A stretch of DNA of 16,000 nucleotides from the NCBI GenBank assembly GCA_013202635.1, contig JABMRO010000031.1, forward strand, positions 1-16,000, given 5' to 3'. Origin of the DNA: Planctomycetota bacterium. GTDB lineage: Bacteria > Planctomycetota > Phycisphaerae > Sedimentisphaerales > Anaerobacaceae. The notes under the pieces were generated by a model, which was not told the origin of the DNA, made no database searches, and saw only the letters and a list, made by a program, of their open reading frames with translations. Positions 1-6,956 of this stretch are shown in pieces. Both the position numbers and the translations under genes were made by a program. Position 1 is the first letter of the stretch. Every line of letters starts with the position of its first letter.

Positions 1-252
1 AAGATACAGGCCGAAGAGATTCTCAAGGCTAAAGCTATGATAAATGAGCTGCTCGCAAAACATTCCGGCCAGTCGGTCGAAAAAATCGCCGCTGAGACTG
101 AAAGAGACAGGTATATGACTGCCGACGAGGCTAAAAAATACGGCCTTATCGACGAGGTCCTGCACGAAGAGGAAAAAAAAGGAAAAGACAAAAAGAAAGA
201 GAAAGTCAACAAGGACAACAAAAACGACAAAAAGAAAAAAGACAGTAAATAA
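1..252 (+). CDS. clpP: ATP-dependent Clp protease proteolytic subunit, C-terminal fragment (first of two clpP)
   Basis: The frame is open from base 1 and the 5' part lies outside the window, so only the last 83 residues are visible. They match the C-terminal handle and last strand region of ClpP: a helix ending in HSGQSVEKIA, then ETERDRYMTADEAKKYGLIDEV, whose Asp (visible residue 36, bases 106-108) aligns with the catalytic Asp of the Ser-His-Asp triad; the Ser and His are upstream of the window. ClpP forms a barrel protease fed by Clp ATPases. After the conserved YGLIDEVL the protein carries a tail of roughly 30 residues made mostly of Lys, Asp, Glu and Asn, much longer than usual for ClpP. 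The coding DNA there is A-rich and includes an A8 run at 173-180. A second, complete clpP follows after 58 bp, so the two probably form mixed rings or are co-transcribed paralogues (inference). Confidence 0.9.
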   Translation, partial: KIQAEEILKAKAMINELLAKHSGQSVEKIAAETERDRYMTADEAKKYGLIDEVLHEEEKKGKDKKKEKVNKDNKNDKKKKDSK

Positions 253-310
253 CCGGTTAAAACCTCCAACTGTCTGGAAAAATACCTTTAACAAACAAGG
301 AATAACTAAA

Positions 311-946
311 ATGAGCGTAAATCAAACTTTGGTACCGATAGTAATTGAGAAAAGCGGCCGAACCGAACGCGCCTACGATATTTATTCGAGACTCCTAAAG
401 GACAGGATAGTTTTTCTCGGCGGACCGGTCGATGATACTTCCGCCAACCTCATCATCGCCCAGATGCTCTTTCTAAGCAATGAAGACAATAAGAACGATA
501 TTCACTTCTATATAAATTCGCCCGGCGGCTCAATTACTGCCGGCCTCGCGGTATATGACACCATGCAGTTCTTGCGTTGTGATGTCGCAACCTATTGTAT
601 CGGTCAGGCCGCAAGTATGGCCGCCGTGTTGCTGGCCGGCGGAAAGCCCGACAAGCGTTTCCTGCTGGCAAACAACAGAATCCTACTGCACCAGCCCTTA
701 ATCACTGGTCAATTGATTGGACCGGCTACCGACCTCGATATCGAAGCTCAGGAAATTTTAAGGCTGCGCGCACGACTTTATGATATACTCGCAAATCATA
801 CAGGCCAAACCATAGAAAAAGTTGAAAAAGATTGCGATAGGGACCTCTGGCTCGACTCTGCCGAAGCACTCGAATACGGATTGGCTGACAGAATATTGCA
901 AAAAGCCCCTGAAATCGTAAGAAATCAGGAGCAACCGGAGCAATAA
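311..946 (+). CDS. clpP: ATP-dependent Clp protease proteolytic subunit (second clpP, complete)
   Basis: A 211-residue serine peptidase of normal ClpP length. The catalytic triad is complete: Ser102 in GQAASMAAVLLAGG, His127 in RILLHQPL and Asp176 in the DCDRDLWL segment. The NSPGGSITAGLAVYDTM stretch (about 69-85), which helps shape the oxyanion hole and substrate groove, is also present. The N-terminus (LVPIVIEKSGRTERAYDIYSRLLKDRIVFL) is typical of the axial-pore region, and no long propeptide is evident. The start is supported by AAGGAA about nine bases upstream. It unfolds no substrate by itself; ClpX or ClpA/C homologues, not in this window, would deliver proteins. It follows another clpP by 58 bp, a tandem arrangement that suggests a two-subunit ClpP1P2 enzyme. 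Identification is secure; whether the two subunits mix is inference. Confidence 0.97.
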   Translation: MSVNQTLVPIVIEKSGRTERAYDIYSRLLKDRIVFLGGPVDDTSANLIIAQMLFLSNEDNKNDIHFYINSPGGSITAGLAVYDTMQFLRCDVATYCIGQAASMAAVLLAGGKPDKRFLLANNRILLHQPLITGQLIGPATDLDIEAQEILRLRARLYDILANHTGQTIEKVEKDCDRDLWLDSAEALEYGLADRILQKAPEIVRNQEQPEQ

Positions 947-976
947 TAAAGAAGCAGTAATATCAGGAGCGTTATA

Positions 977-1633
977 ATGGATATGGATATCGAACCATCA
1001 GAAGTCGGATATCGGATTTCGGATATCAAATTTTTCTGTACTCTGTCTTCTGTCATCTGTTTCCTGGCATTTTTCACTGGCTGTGACGACGCCTACACCG
1101 AATCACCGCTGCAGGAGCGAGTCGAGACCTTGACCATTCAACAAAAGCAATTAGAAAGTCAGCTCGCACAATCCAATGCCGAAAACGAACAGTTAACAAA
1201 ACAAATACATACCCTCTCCGGCCTGCCGGATGAAATCAAGGGCGAAAATCTCTATCGCCTCCAAAATATTGAGATTGGAAAATATACCGGCCTCTTCGAT
1301 AAAGACAAAGACGGCAAAAAGGAAAGTTTGATTGTCTATATAGAGCCCATCGACGAACAAGGCGATGTAATAAAAGCAGCCGCAGATATAGAGGTAGAGC
1401 TTTGGGATCTGAGCAAAACCGATGGCAGCGCCTTGCTCGCAAAATGGCCGCCCGTAAAACAGGATGAGCTCAAAAATCTCTGGTTTGACTCGATGTTAAA
1501 AATCAATTACAGACTAACGTACGATATAACCGACATAGTCAAAAATTTCGACGAGCCCCTGACAGTCAAGGTAACCTTCACTGATTACCTCTCCGGCAAA
1601 GTTTTCAAAAAACAAAAAGTAATAAATCCGTAA
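977..1633 (+). CDS. putative lipoprotein with a short coiled coil
   Basis: A 218-residue protein of unknown function. The start is fixed by AGGAG at 965-969, seven bases before the ATG. Residues 18-35 are hydrophobic and end in FFTGC, a plausible lipobox with Cys36 as the lipidated residue; Phe at -3 is non-ideal. Mature residues Asp37-Asp38 follow; Asp at +2 is an inner-membrane retention signal in enterobacteria, and whether that rule holds here is unknown. Residues about 44-80 are Gln/Glu/Leu-rich with heptad spacing, a likely coiled coil, followed by a roughly 130-residue domain that I do not recognise, starting near GKYTGLF and containing the acidic loop DKDKDGKKE. The n-region before the hydrophobic core is acidic and is partly encoded by a heptamer-periodic repeat, which is odd for a signal peptide. 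It is 30 bp downstream of clpP and probably co-transcribed with it. Confidence 0.72.
   Translation: MDMDIEPSEVGYRISDIKFFCTLSSVICFLAFFTGCDDAYTESPLQERVETLTIQQKQLESQLAQSNAENEQLTKQIHTLSGLPDEIKGENLYRLQNIEIGKYTGLFDKDKDGKKESLIVYIEPIDEQGDVIKAAADIEVELWDLSKTDGSALLAKWPPVKQDELKNLWFDSMLKINYRLTYDITDIVKNFDEPLTVKVTFTDYLSGKVFKKQKVINP
1006..1062. repeat. heptamer-periodic degenerate repeat inside the lipoprotein signal-peptide coding region
   Basis: Bases 1006-1026 read as three consecutive heptamers of the form CGGATNT, followed by one diverged unit. Bases 1035-1062 read as four consecutive heptamers of the form TCTGNNN (TCTG at 1035, 1042, 1049 and 1056). The exact 7-base spacing over two word types is visible directly. 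It resembles the heptanucleotide STRR repeats known from filamentous cyanobacteria, but the words differ and no family name is claimed. It lies in frame after the start codon of the lipoprotein gene and encodes part of the signal peptide. Confidence 0.65.
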
Positions 1634-1655
1634 AGTCTCTAACTTGTATAGTGCG

Positions 1656-2447
1656 CTATGGTCTCAGGTTGAACTGGGGTTGTCTAGTTTCTATTAAATT
1701 TGATTCATAGGCTTGTCTGCATCTTTTTCTTCTAGCCTCTGATTCGCGTTCGAAAACATGAAGTTCAACTGTAATTTCTCTGAAACCTTTTTCCCAAAAG
1801 TAATGAGCTAAAGATTTACGGTCAGAATGATCAAGATGTTTCTTGATTCGCAAGTAAAGATCTTTCGATTCGCCAATATACAGATAACCGGAGAAATCCC
1901 AAAAGACATACACTCCTGGTGCTCTTGGTACAAGGTTCTGATTATGGATTATTTCTTCGGCTGGAAAATTTAAAACACTCTTCGACCAATTGGCCACCCT
2001 TGGAACTAATTCAGGCTTAAGTTGTCGGTTTTTTCTTAGTTTAAACGCAGCTTTTCGTAGCAGATACGTTGAAACATTCGGTGCAATAGATTGTGCAATG
2101 GAATCAAATTCTTGTTTTAGTTCAGGCTTACAGAAAGCACGATCAACTGTAGTGTTATACTTGTCATAGATGAGTCTTGCAGCAATTTCGCTTGCGTGGA
2201 GATAATCTTCGTGATTTGCGTTCACTCGTTTTCTTGCTACTTTCCCAAGCTTCCCCTGTTTCCTCAAATTTATTAAATGCCAGTTGAATGCTTCTTCACT
2301 CAGTGAAACCATTTCCCTTTTACATACTTTAATAAAGGCTTCATTAAGTTTGTCACAAATTATTACCTCGTCCGTGCTATAACCTTCATGTGATGCAAAA
2401 AACGCCTGCTTGACTACGTCCGTGATTGTATTGATATCTCTCGCCAT
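1656..2447 (-). CDS. GIY-YIG endonuclease, probable restriction enzyme
   Basis: A 263-residue protein with two parts. Residues about 176-262 form a GIY-YIG nuclease domain: GVY (178-180) and YIG (190-192) give the signature strands, Arg200 in LRIKKH fits the conserved catalytic Arg, Glu248 in YESNLIE fits the metal-binding Glu, and Asn260 lies in the final QFNLRP. Residues about 12-145 are a separate domain that is clearly homologous to the C-terminal domain of the adjacent methyltransferase (shared STDEVI, LRK-GKLG, IAP-V and YL-RKAA blocks). GIY-YIG restriction enzymes such as Eco29kI and Hpy188I are known; this one is longer because of the added N-terminal domain. The gene starts 12 bp after the methyltransferase stop on the same strand, with no clear Shine-Dalgarno sequence, so translation may be coupled. 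It would cut unmodified DNA at the site protected by its partner. The cleavage site cannot be read from sequence. Confidence 0.85.
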   Translation of the reverse strand: MARDINTITDVVKQAFFASHEGYSTDEVIICDKLNEAFIKVCKREMVSLSEEAFNWHLINLRKQGKLGKVARKRVNANHEDYLHASEIAARLIYDKYNTTVDRAFCKPELKQEFDSIAQSIAPNVSTYLLRKAAFKLRKNRQLKPELVPRVANWSKSVLNFPAEEIIHNQNLVPRAPGVYVFWDFSGYLYIGESKDLYLRIKKHLDHSDRKSLAHYFWEKGFREITVELHVFERESEARRKRCRQAYESNLIETRQPQFNLRP

Positions 2448-2459
2448 TAGCTGGCAACT

Positions 2460-3725
2460 CTACTTCGCTGATGTTTTATTTTGCAGCAGTCCCTTTTTTC
2501 GGTAATTTAGAGCTGCTTTTCTTACAAGATAGAGGTTTACTCCAGGTGCTATTTTCTTAGTCTTTTGGTCGAAATTTCGCCGTAAAACCGGATCACACAT
2601 TATTCTGTCAATTTCCTTTGGTAATCCAGCATCTATGATCTTCCTTGCTACTTCCTTTGCGCGTTTGATCTCTATATCTTTTACAGAAGAAATCCTTCTC
2701 TTTTTTCTGTTAACTACCCTACCGAGTTTCCCTTCCTTCCTCAAAATCTCGAGTGTCCAATTGTAGTCAGATTCCTTTCTTCGGCGCAAGCTCAGTTTCG
2801 TAAGCTCTTTGTCACAAGCTTTGACAAATGCATTACGCAATGAGTCATTGAGAATCACCTCATCAGTGCTCTCACCATTGTTAACCGAGAAAAAAGCTCT
2901 CATTACCGCAGACTCGAAAGAATTCTCAAGCCTTACAGGCCCATTTTGAATTCGCTCAAACGCTGATTTGGCAATTTCTTTGCTATATTCTATCCCAATA
3001 GACTGTCGGCCTAACGCACGTGCTACTGTACACGTCGTACCACTTCCTAAAAAAGGATCTAGAACCAAGTTCCCCTGTTTGGAACATGCACGGATAACAC
3101 GGTCTATATATACCTCTGGAATTTGGTTTTCGTGATTAGTCCGTCTTTCCTTATTGTTACCTTGTATCCTACCCCAATACTTCCCGTACCAGACATCCAA
3201 AGGCACACGTAGGCTGGGAGTTTGAGTTTTTCTGGTTCTCGCATCAGAATAAGTTGTAGCTCGATCAGAAGGCTCAAACACTTGTTCAGGATTCCATATT
3301 CGCTTGGACAAATCCTTATGCTTTGCGAAATATAAAACATGAACTTTTGAGACGATGAAGTTTGAATTGCGGCATTGTCCAAATCGGAAGTGCCAAATAA
3401 TCCAATTTATCATAAACAGCTTCTTGCTTTTGAGATAAATTACAACCTCAGCTACAGTATCATCAGGAATATTAACCCAAATTGATCCGTTTGGTGATAA
3501 AACCCTAAGGCAAGCATCAAGCCATTCATAAGTAAACTTAAGATATGCCTCACGTGGCATGTTATCTCGCCACTTGCCATAATTAACGTCCCAGTTGAAT
3601 GGCGGATCAGCGAAAATAAGATCTACACTACCCTTCTTGATTTGAGGGAGGACATCTCGGTTGTCACCCACGTAAATGTCTGTCGCGGGGTTGTCTATAT
3701 GGTAAATTGGCTTCGTCCTTGACAT
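2460..3725 (-). CDS. site-specific DNA methyltransferase, beta class (probable N6-adenine), with extra C-terminal domain
   Basis: A 421-residue SAM-dependent DNA methyltransferase. The catalytic motif IV is DPPF (40-43), placed near the N-terminus, and the SAM-binding motif I is DPFLGSGTT (223-231), placed late. This order, with the target-recognition region between them (roughly 115-215), defines the beta class. DPPF/Y motifs are usual for N6-adenine enzymes, SPPY for N4-cytosine, so adenine is favoured. Residues about 274-416 form an additional domain not needed for methylation and homologous to the N-terminal domain of the downstream GIY-YIG protein. Gene order is methyltransferase then nuclease, which would let protection precede cutting. 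A -35/-10 pair with 17-bp spacing lies about 60 bp upstream, overlapped by a small palindrome. Sampled lines of this cassette are 37-40% G+C against 55-57% in sampled lines of lnt and mreB, consistent with acquisition by transfer. Confidence 0.93.
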   Translation of the reverse strand: MSRTKPIYHIDNPATDIYVGDNRDVLPQIKKGSVDLIFADPPFNWDVNYGKWRDNMPREAYLKFTYEWLDACLRVLSPNGSIWVNIPDDTVAEVVIYLKSKKLFMINWIIWHFRFGQCRNSNFIVSKVHVLYFAKHKDLSKRIWNPEQVFEPSDRATTYSDARTRKTQTPSLRVPLDVWYGKYWGRIQGNNKERRTNHENQIPEVYIDRVIRACSKQGNLVLDPFLGSGTTCTVARALGRQSIGIEYSKEIAKSAFERIQNGPVRLENSFESAVMRAFFSVNNGESTDEVILNDSLRNAFVKACDKELTKLSLRRRKESDYNWTLEILRKEGKLGRVVNRKKRRISSVKDIEIKRAKEVARKIIDAGLPKEIDRIMCDPVLRRNFDQKTKKIAPGVNLYLVRKAALNYRKKGLLQNKTSAK

Positions 3726-3774
3726 ATTACATAATCTTCTGTGATGAACACCCTAAATCCATTGTCGATAGTAA

Positions 3775-3792
3775 ACATATGCTATTATATGT
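3775..3792. promoter_or_regulatory. perfect 6-bp inverted repeat, possible operator
   Basis: ACATAT and ATATGT form a perfect inverted repeat with a 6-base spacer that includes the -10 hexamer of the predicted methyltransferase promoter. A repressor bound there would block that promoter. No controller (C) protein gene is visible, so autoregulation by the methyltransferase or a host factor is possible. The arms are short and A+T-rich, so chance is a real alternative. Confidence 0.35.
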
Positions 3793-3812
3793 AGACCGCC
3801 TTAAAAGGTAAA
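3784..3812 (-). promoter_or_regulatory. sigma70-type promoter for the restriction-modification genes
   Basis: Read on the minus strand, TTTACC (3812-3807) and TATAAT (3789-3784) are separated by 17 bases. Four of six and six of six positions match the classical consensus. Transcription would start near 3777, giving a leader of about 50 nt before the methyltransferase ATG. Confidence 0.6.
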
Positions 3813-3821
3813 TAGAGAATA

Positions 3822-3849
3822 TTGCTTTATAATTAATAACCAGTATAAT
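3822..3849 (+). promoter_or_regulatory. candidate promoter for lnt and the HEAT lipoprotein gene
   Basis: TTGCTT at 3822-3827 and TATAAT at 3844-3849 are spaced by 16 bases; a second TATAAT lies at 3852-3857. The -10 is perfect and the -35 is weak. It sits 37 bp before the lnt start in an A+T-rich region that also holds the divergent promoter of the restriction-modification genes. Confidence 0.45.
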
Positions 3850-3886
3850 TTTATAATCTTACTTAGGCCTTAAAGGATTTAGCCGA

Positions 3887-5611
3887 TTGAAAAATTTATG
3901 GATGAAGAATATTTTGCTCTGCGGGCTGCCGTTCCTTGCCACCGCGGCGATGCTCACGGTGATTCAGCCCCCGATTAGCTGGGCGCCTCTGGCGTGGGTA
4001 GCGTTCGTACCTTTTATCCTCGCGTGTTCACCGGATACAAAACCACGCCGCCTGATCCTGGTAAGCTACGTCACTTCACTATTTTACTGGCTCGGCAATC
4101 TCTACTGGATAGTCCCGGTTACTATTGCCGGCTGGATTGCTTTCTGCCTCTACACCGCCGTGCTTTGGCCGGTACTGGCGCTGTCGCTGCGATACTGCAA
4201 AGCAAAAAAAGTCCCGTTGTTTTTGGCCTCGGCCGTATTGGTCGTCGGCATCGAGCGGGCACAGGGCCTTTTCCTTGGCGGTTTTTTCTGGCGCTTTCTG
4301 GCGCACAGCCAGTATCAAAATCTAACACTTATCCAGATAGCCGACACATTCGGCGCCGCCGGACTATCATTCCTGATAGCGATGGTCAACGGGCTGTTGG
4401 CCGAACTCATAATTGCCGCCCGTCAAAAAAACCTCTTCAAAATTACACAACTACCAAAGACCGCCCTGGTCTGCACCGCTGTCGTTGCGACCATTATCTA
4501 CGGACGATGGAGGATAAGCCAGGAAGAGCAATGCCTTAAACTCGGCCCTTATGTTGCCGCCTTACAGTCAAATGTCCCCCAATCCGTCAAAAGATCATTT
4601 AAGTCCGGTGAAGATTTGTTCAATGGCTTGATGGAGCAGAGTAAAGCCGCCCTCAGGGACGAGGCCGAACTCATCGTCTGGCCCGAAACAATGGTCCAGG
4701 CAACGTTAAACCCTGAAGTGCTGCGGATATTGAAACCTTTGGACCAATGGAATGTTTTCGATAAGGCCCTGCGCGAACACGCGAAAGATAACGCTTTCGT
4801 GCTTGTGGGCGCATACGGCGGCGAGCTGGCAATCCGGGAAAATCTGGATGTCCATTTAGTTAAGAGATACAATTCGGCTTTCCTGTATAAAAGAGATGGC
4901 GAAAAGGCCCCCCAAAGTTACAACAAAATACACCTGGTACCCTTCGGTGAAGTGCTGCCCTTCAGGAAAAGGTGCCTCTGGCTTTATAATTTCTTAATGA
5001 AGTTTACGCCCTTTAATTACGATTATTCGCTCGATGCAGGCAGTGAATATACGGTTTTTGAAATGACAGGCCAAAACCCGGAAACTCAACCTTACAAATT
5101 TGGTGTAATGATTTGCTATGAGGGCACCGTCCCCGCAATTGCCCGAAGGTTCGCCCTGGACAAAAAGGGCACAAAAAGGATCGACTGGCTCGTAAATATA
5201 AGTAACGATGGCTGGTTCGTGCGGTTCAAGGACGGAAAAGTCCTCTCAAGTGCAGAACTGCCTCAGCACGCGGCAACCTGTGCCTTCAGGGCCGTCGAAA
5301 ACAGACTTGCCGTTGTAAGAAGCGTTAACACCGGAATAAGTTGCTTAATTGACAGCTCAGGACGCATAAGAAACGGGTTTTTGGCCGGTACTTTACCTCC
5401 TGATGCTATGTCCAGAACCGGTATGCCGGGATGGATGCTCGACAGAATATCAATAGATAAAAGAACTACTTTTTTCAGCAAATACGGCGAATGGTTGGGT
5501 TTTTGCTGTCAACTTTGTCTTATCTTGCCCATAATATTATCGCTTTCGGCAAGATTCTTAAGAACAGGAAAATACGGAACTCGTTCATTGGGGCTGCCAA
5601 ATGGAACATAA
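3887..5611 (+). CDS. lnt: apolipoprotein N-acyltransferase
   Basis: A 574-residue inner-membrane enzyme that transfers a third acyl chain to the amino group of the lipidated Cys of lipoproteins. The first 210 residues hold several hydrophobic segments (around 8-25, 31-46, 57-78, 82-100, 109-125, 155-177 and 190-205). A periplasmic carbon-nitrogen hydrolase domain follows (about 222-500) with the full triad: Glu267 in WPETM, Lys347 in NKIHLVPFGE and Cys410 in MICYEG. ISNDGWF (438-444) is another family hallmark. A last hydrophobic segment lies at about 537-556. It is somewhat longer than the E. coli protein of about 512 residues. The start is TTG at 3887, chosen because AAAGGA lies nine bases upstream; the ATG at 3902 has no such site. 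Its 3' end overlaps the next lipoprotein gene by 11 bp, so the enzyme and a probable substrate are co-expressed. Confidence 0.96.
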   Translation: MKNLWMKNILLCGLPFLATAAMLTVIQPPISWAPLAWVAFVPFILACSPDTKPRRLILVSYVTSLFYWLGNLYWIVPVTIAGWIAFCLYTAVLWPVLALSLRYCKAKKVPLFLASAVLVVGIERAQGLFLGGFFWRFLAHSQYQNLTLIQIADTFGAAGLSFLIAMVNGLLAELIIAARQKNLFKITQLPKTALVCTAVVATIIYGRWRISQEEQCLKLGPYVAALQSNVPQSVKRSFKSGEDLFNGLMEQSKAALRDEAELIVWPETMVQATLNPEVLRILKPLDQWNVFDKALREHAKDNAFVLVGAYGGELAIRENLDVHLVKRYNSAFLYKRDGEKAPQSYNKIHLVPFGEVLPFRKRCLWLYNFLMKFTPFNYDYSLDAGSEYTVFEMTGQNPETQPYKFGVMICYEGTVPAIARRFALDKKGTKRIDWLVNISNDGWFVRFKDGKVLSSAELPQHAATCAFRAVENRLAVVRSVNTGISCLIDSSGRIRNGFLAGTLPPDAMSRTGMPGWMLDRISIDKRTTFFSKYGEWLGFCCQLCLILPIILSLSARFLRTGKYGTRSLGLPNGT

Positions 5612-6641
5612 GAAAAAAAAAGCTGAAATAAAAAAGCGAAAAAAAATAAATGCCTCAACACTTGCGGTTTTACTTGTTGCTTGTCTGATGGTATTTGTCT
5701 TTGGCTGCGATGAATCTTTACAAACAACACCCGGCGAGTCAAATGTCACCAACCTTAGTGCATCATGGTCAAAAGCTCTCCGAATCGTCCAGGCCGGTCT
5801 GGCCGACAACAACCCGTTAGTCAGGGTTCACGCCATAGAAGTAGTCGCATCAACAAGGCAGCTCAAACTTATGCCTCAGGTACATCGATTAATGCAGGAT
5901 AACTATGTGCCGGTCAGATTTGCAACCGCTCTGGCTGTCGGTGATTTGGAATACTCACCTGCGAAAAGTTCGCTCAATAAACTGCTCAAAGATAAAGATG
6001 CCAATGTCATAGTCGCCGCTGCTTATGCAATGGGAAAGCTCGGTTCTTCTGAGCACTTGCATATTCTTCGCAAAGCAGCAACCGACAGCGACCAGAAAAT
6101 CAGGGCTAATGCCGTCTTACTATTAGGCAAAAGTGATGACCAAAGCTCCCTGCGGCTTCTCTGGAACACCATGCAGGACAAAAATTCGGATGACAGGACG
6201 GTATATCAATCCGCTGAAGCCCTGGCAATGCTCGGTGACAAGCGAATATTTCAAAAGCTCTGGACAATGCTTATAAGTGCTTACGCGGACGTCCGCCTTA
6301 TGGGAGTAAGGGCAATGGGCAAACTCAAGACCCCCGAGGCCAAAAGTGCCCTGATTAGAATGCTCGACGACGATGTTCTTGAGGTCAGGCTGGTCGCTGC
6401 CGAACAGCTCGGCGTCTTAAGAGACCCCATCGGAGAATCCAAAGTACTCGAAGTTTACCAAAAAAATCTCGCAAGCGGCCTGAATAAGCAAGCCAGTGAA
6501 CGGACAAATGTCTTAATAGCACTGGCAATCGGGCAAATTCGAACCCCTGCTCTGAGAAAAATTCTGCCTCAAATGCTTCAAAATGAGTCAATATTTGTAC
6601 GTATTGCCGCTGCTAAAGCCGTTTTTCAATGTCTAAAATGA
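5601..6641 (+). CDS. HEAT-repeat lipoprotein
   Basis: A 346-residue protein. The N-terminus is very Lys-rich (nine or more Lys in the first 16 residues), followed by a hydrophobic core at about 19-34 and FVFGC, a fair lipobox with Cys36. Asp follows the Cys, which in enterobacteria would favour inner-membrane retention. From about residue 58 to the end there are eight or nine helical repeats of about 31 residues of the HEAT / PBS-lyase type, recognisable by recurring VR-AA-ALG-like patterns such as VRLMGVRAMGKL and VRLVAAEQLGVL. HEAT solenoids act as protein-binding scaffolds; the partner is unknown. The start ATG lies inside lnt (11-bp overlap), pointing to translational coupling. The first 50 bases contain A-runs, one of nine at 5613-5621, which could allow polymerase or ribosome slippage. 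Repeat identity is confident; cell role is not. Confidence 0.85.
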   Translation: MEHKKKKAEIKKRKKINASTLAVLLVACLMVFVFGCDESLQTTPGESNVTNLSASWSKALRIVQAGLADNNPLVRVHAIEVVASTRQLKLMPQVHRLMQDNYVPVRFATALAVGDLEYSPAKSSLNKLLKDKDANVIVAAAYAMGKLGSSEHLHILRKAATDSDQKIRANAVLLLGKSDDQSSLRLLWNTMQDKNSDDRTVYQSAEALAMLGDKRIFQKLWTMLISAYADVRLMGVRAMGKLKTPEAKSALIRMLDDDVLEVRLVAAEQLGVLRDPIGESKVLEVYQKNLASGLNKQASERTNVLIALAIGQIRTPALRKILPQMLQNESIFVRIAAAKAVFQCLK

Positions 6642-6956
6642 AATTATTGAACCCTGAAAACACTGTGTTATCGGAGGCAATACCCTCTATTTTTCATCGA
6701 CCATTTTAATTTGGGCTATTTGTCAAAAATAACTTGACCTTTCAGGGCTTTAAGCGTAAAATTACAGTATATACATATATATTAGGGCTTGGGAGCCCCG
6801 TTTTATCTGCTTGAACCAGTTGAATTCAGACTCACAGATTATAGGGGACAGGTAAAATGGAGGATCTCTGATTCCCTTGATAGTGTTTAGGATACCTCCT
6901 TGTGAGGTGATGGGTGTAACGAAAAGAAAACACAAAGTTAACGAAAGGAGCCTGTT
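6642..6956. other. 315-bp gene-free region with promoter and structured leader
   Basis: No credible reading frame is present. The first 90 bases after the HEAT gene hold no convincing terminator; GAGG and CCTC around 6674-6690 could pair weakly before a T-run. A near-consensus promoter lies at 6734-6762. The rest, about 190 nt, would be transcribed as the leader of the 6957 gene. It contains a GGGCT/AGCCC hairpin (6785-6798) and an ACCTC/GAGGT hairpin (6894-6908). The second competes with pairing of GGAGG (6859-6863) to CCTCC (6895-6899). It does not match any riboswitch family I know. Confidence 0.55.
6734..6762 (+). promoter_or_regulatory. strong sigma70-type promoter upstream of the shape cluster
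   Basis: TTGACC (6734-6739), 17 bases, then TAAAAT (6757-6762): five of six matches in each hexamer with optimal spacing. Transcription would begin near 6769, giving about 188 nt of leader before the TTG start at 6957. Confidence 0.7.

Noticed and set aside
6785..6806. GGGCT/AGCCC hairpin followed by TTTT as an intrinsic terminator
   Set aside because: The stem is only 5 bp and the T-run is 4 bases after an intervening CG, and it lies just downstream of a strong promoter; kept only as part of the leader structure.
6857..6871. Possible four-codon leader peptide (ATG to TGA) in the leader before the coiled-coil gene
   Set aside because: It is too short to judge, carries no run of regulatory codons, and ATG-stop pairs this short are expected by chance.
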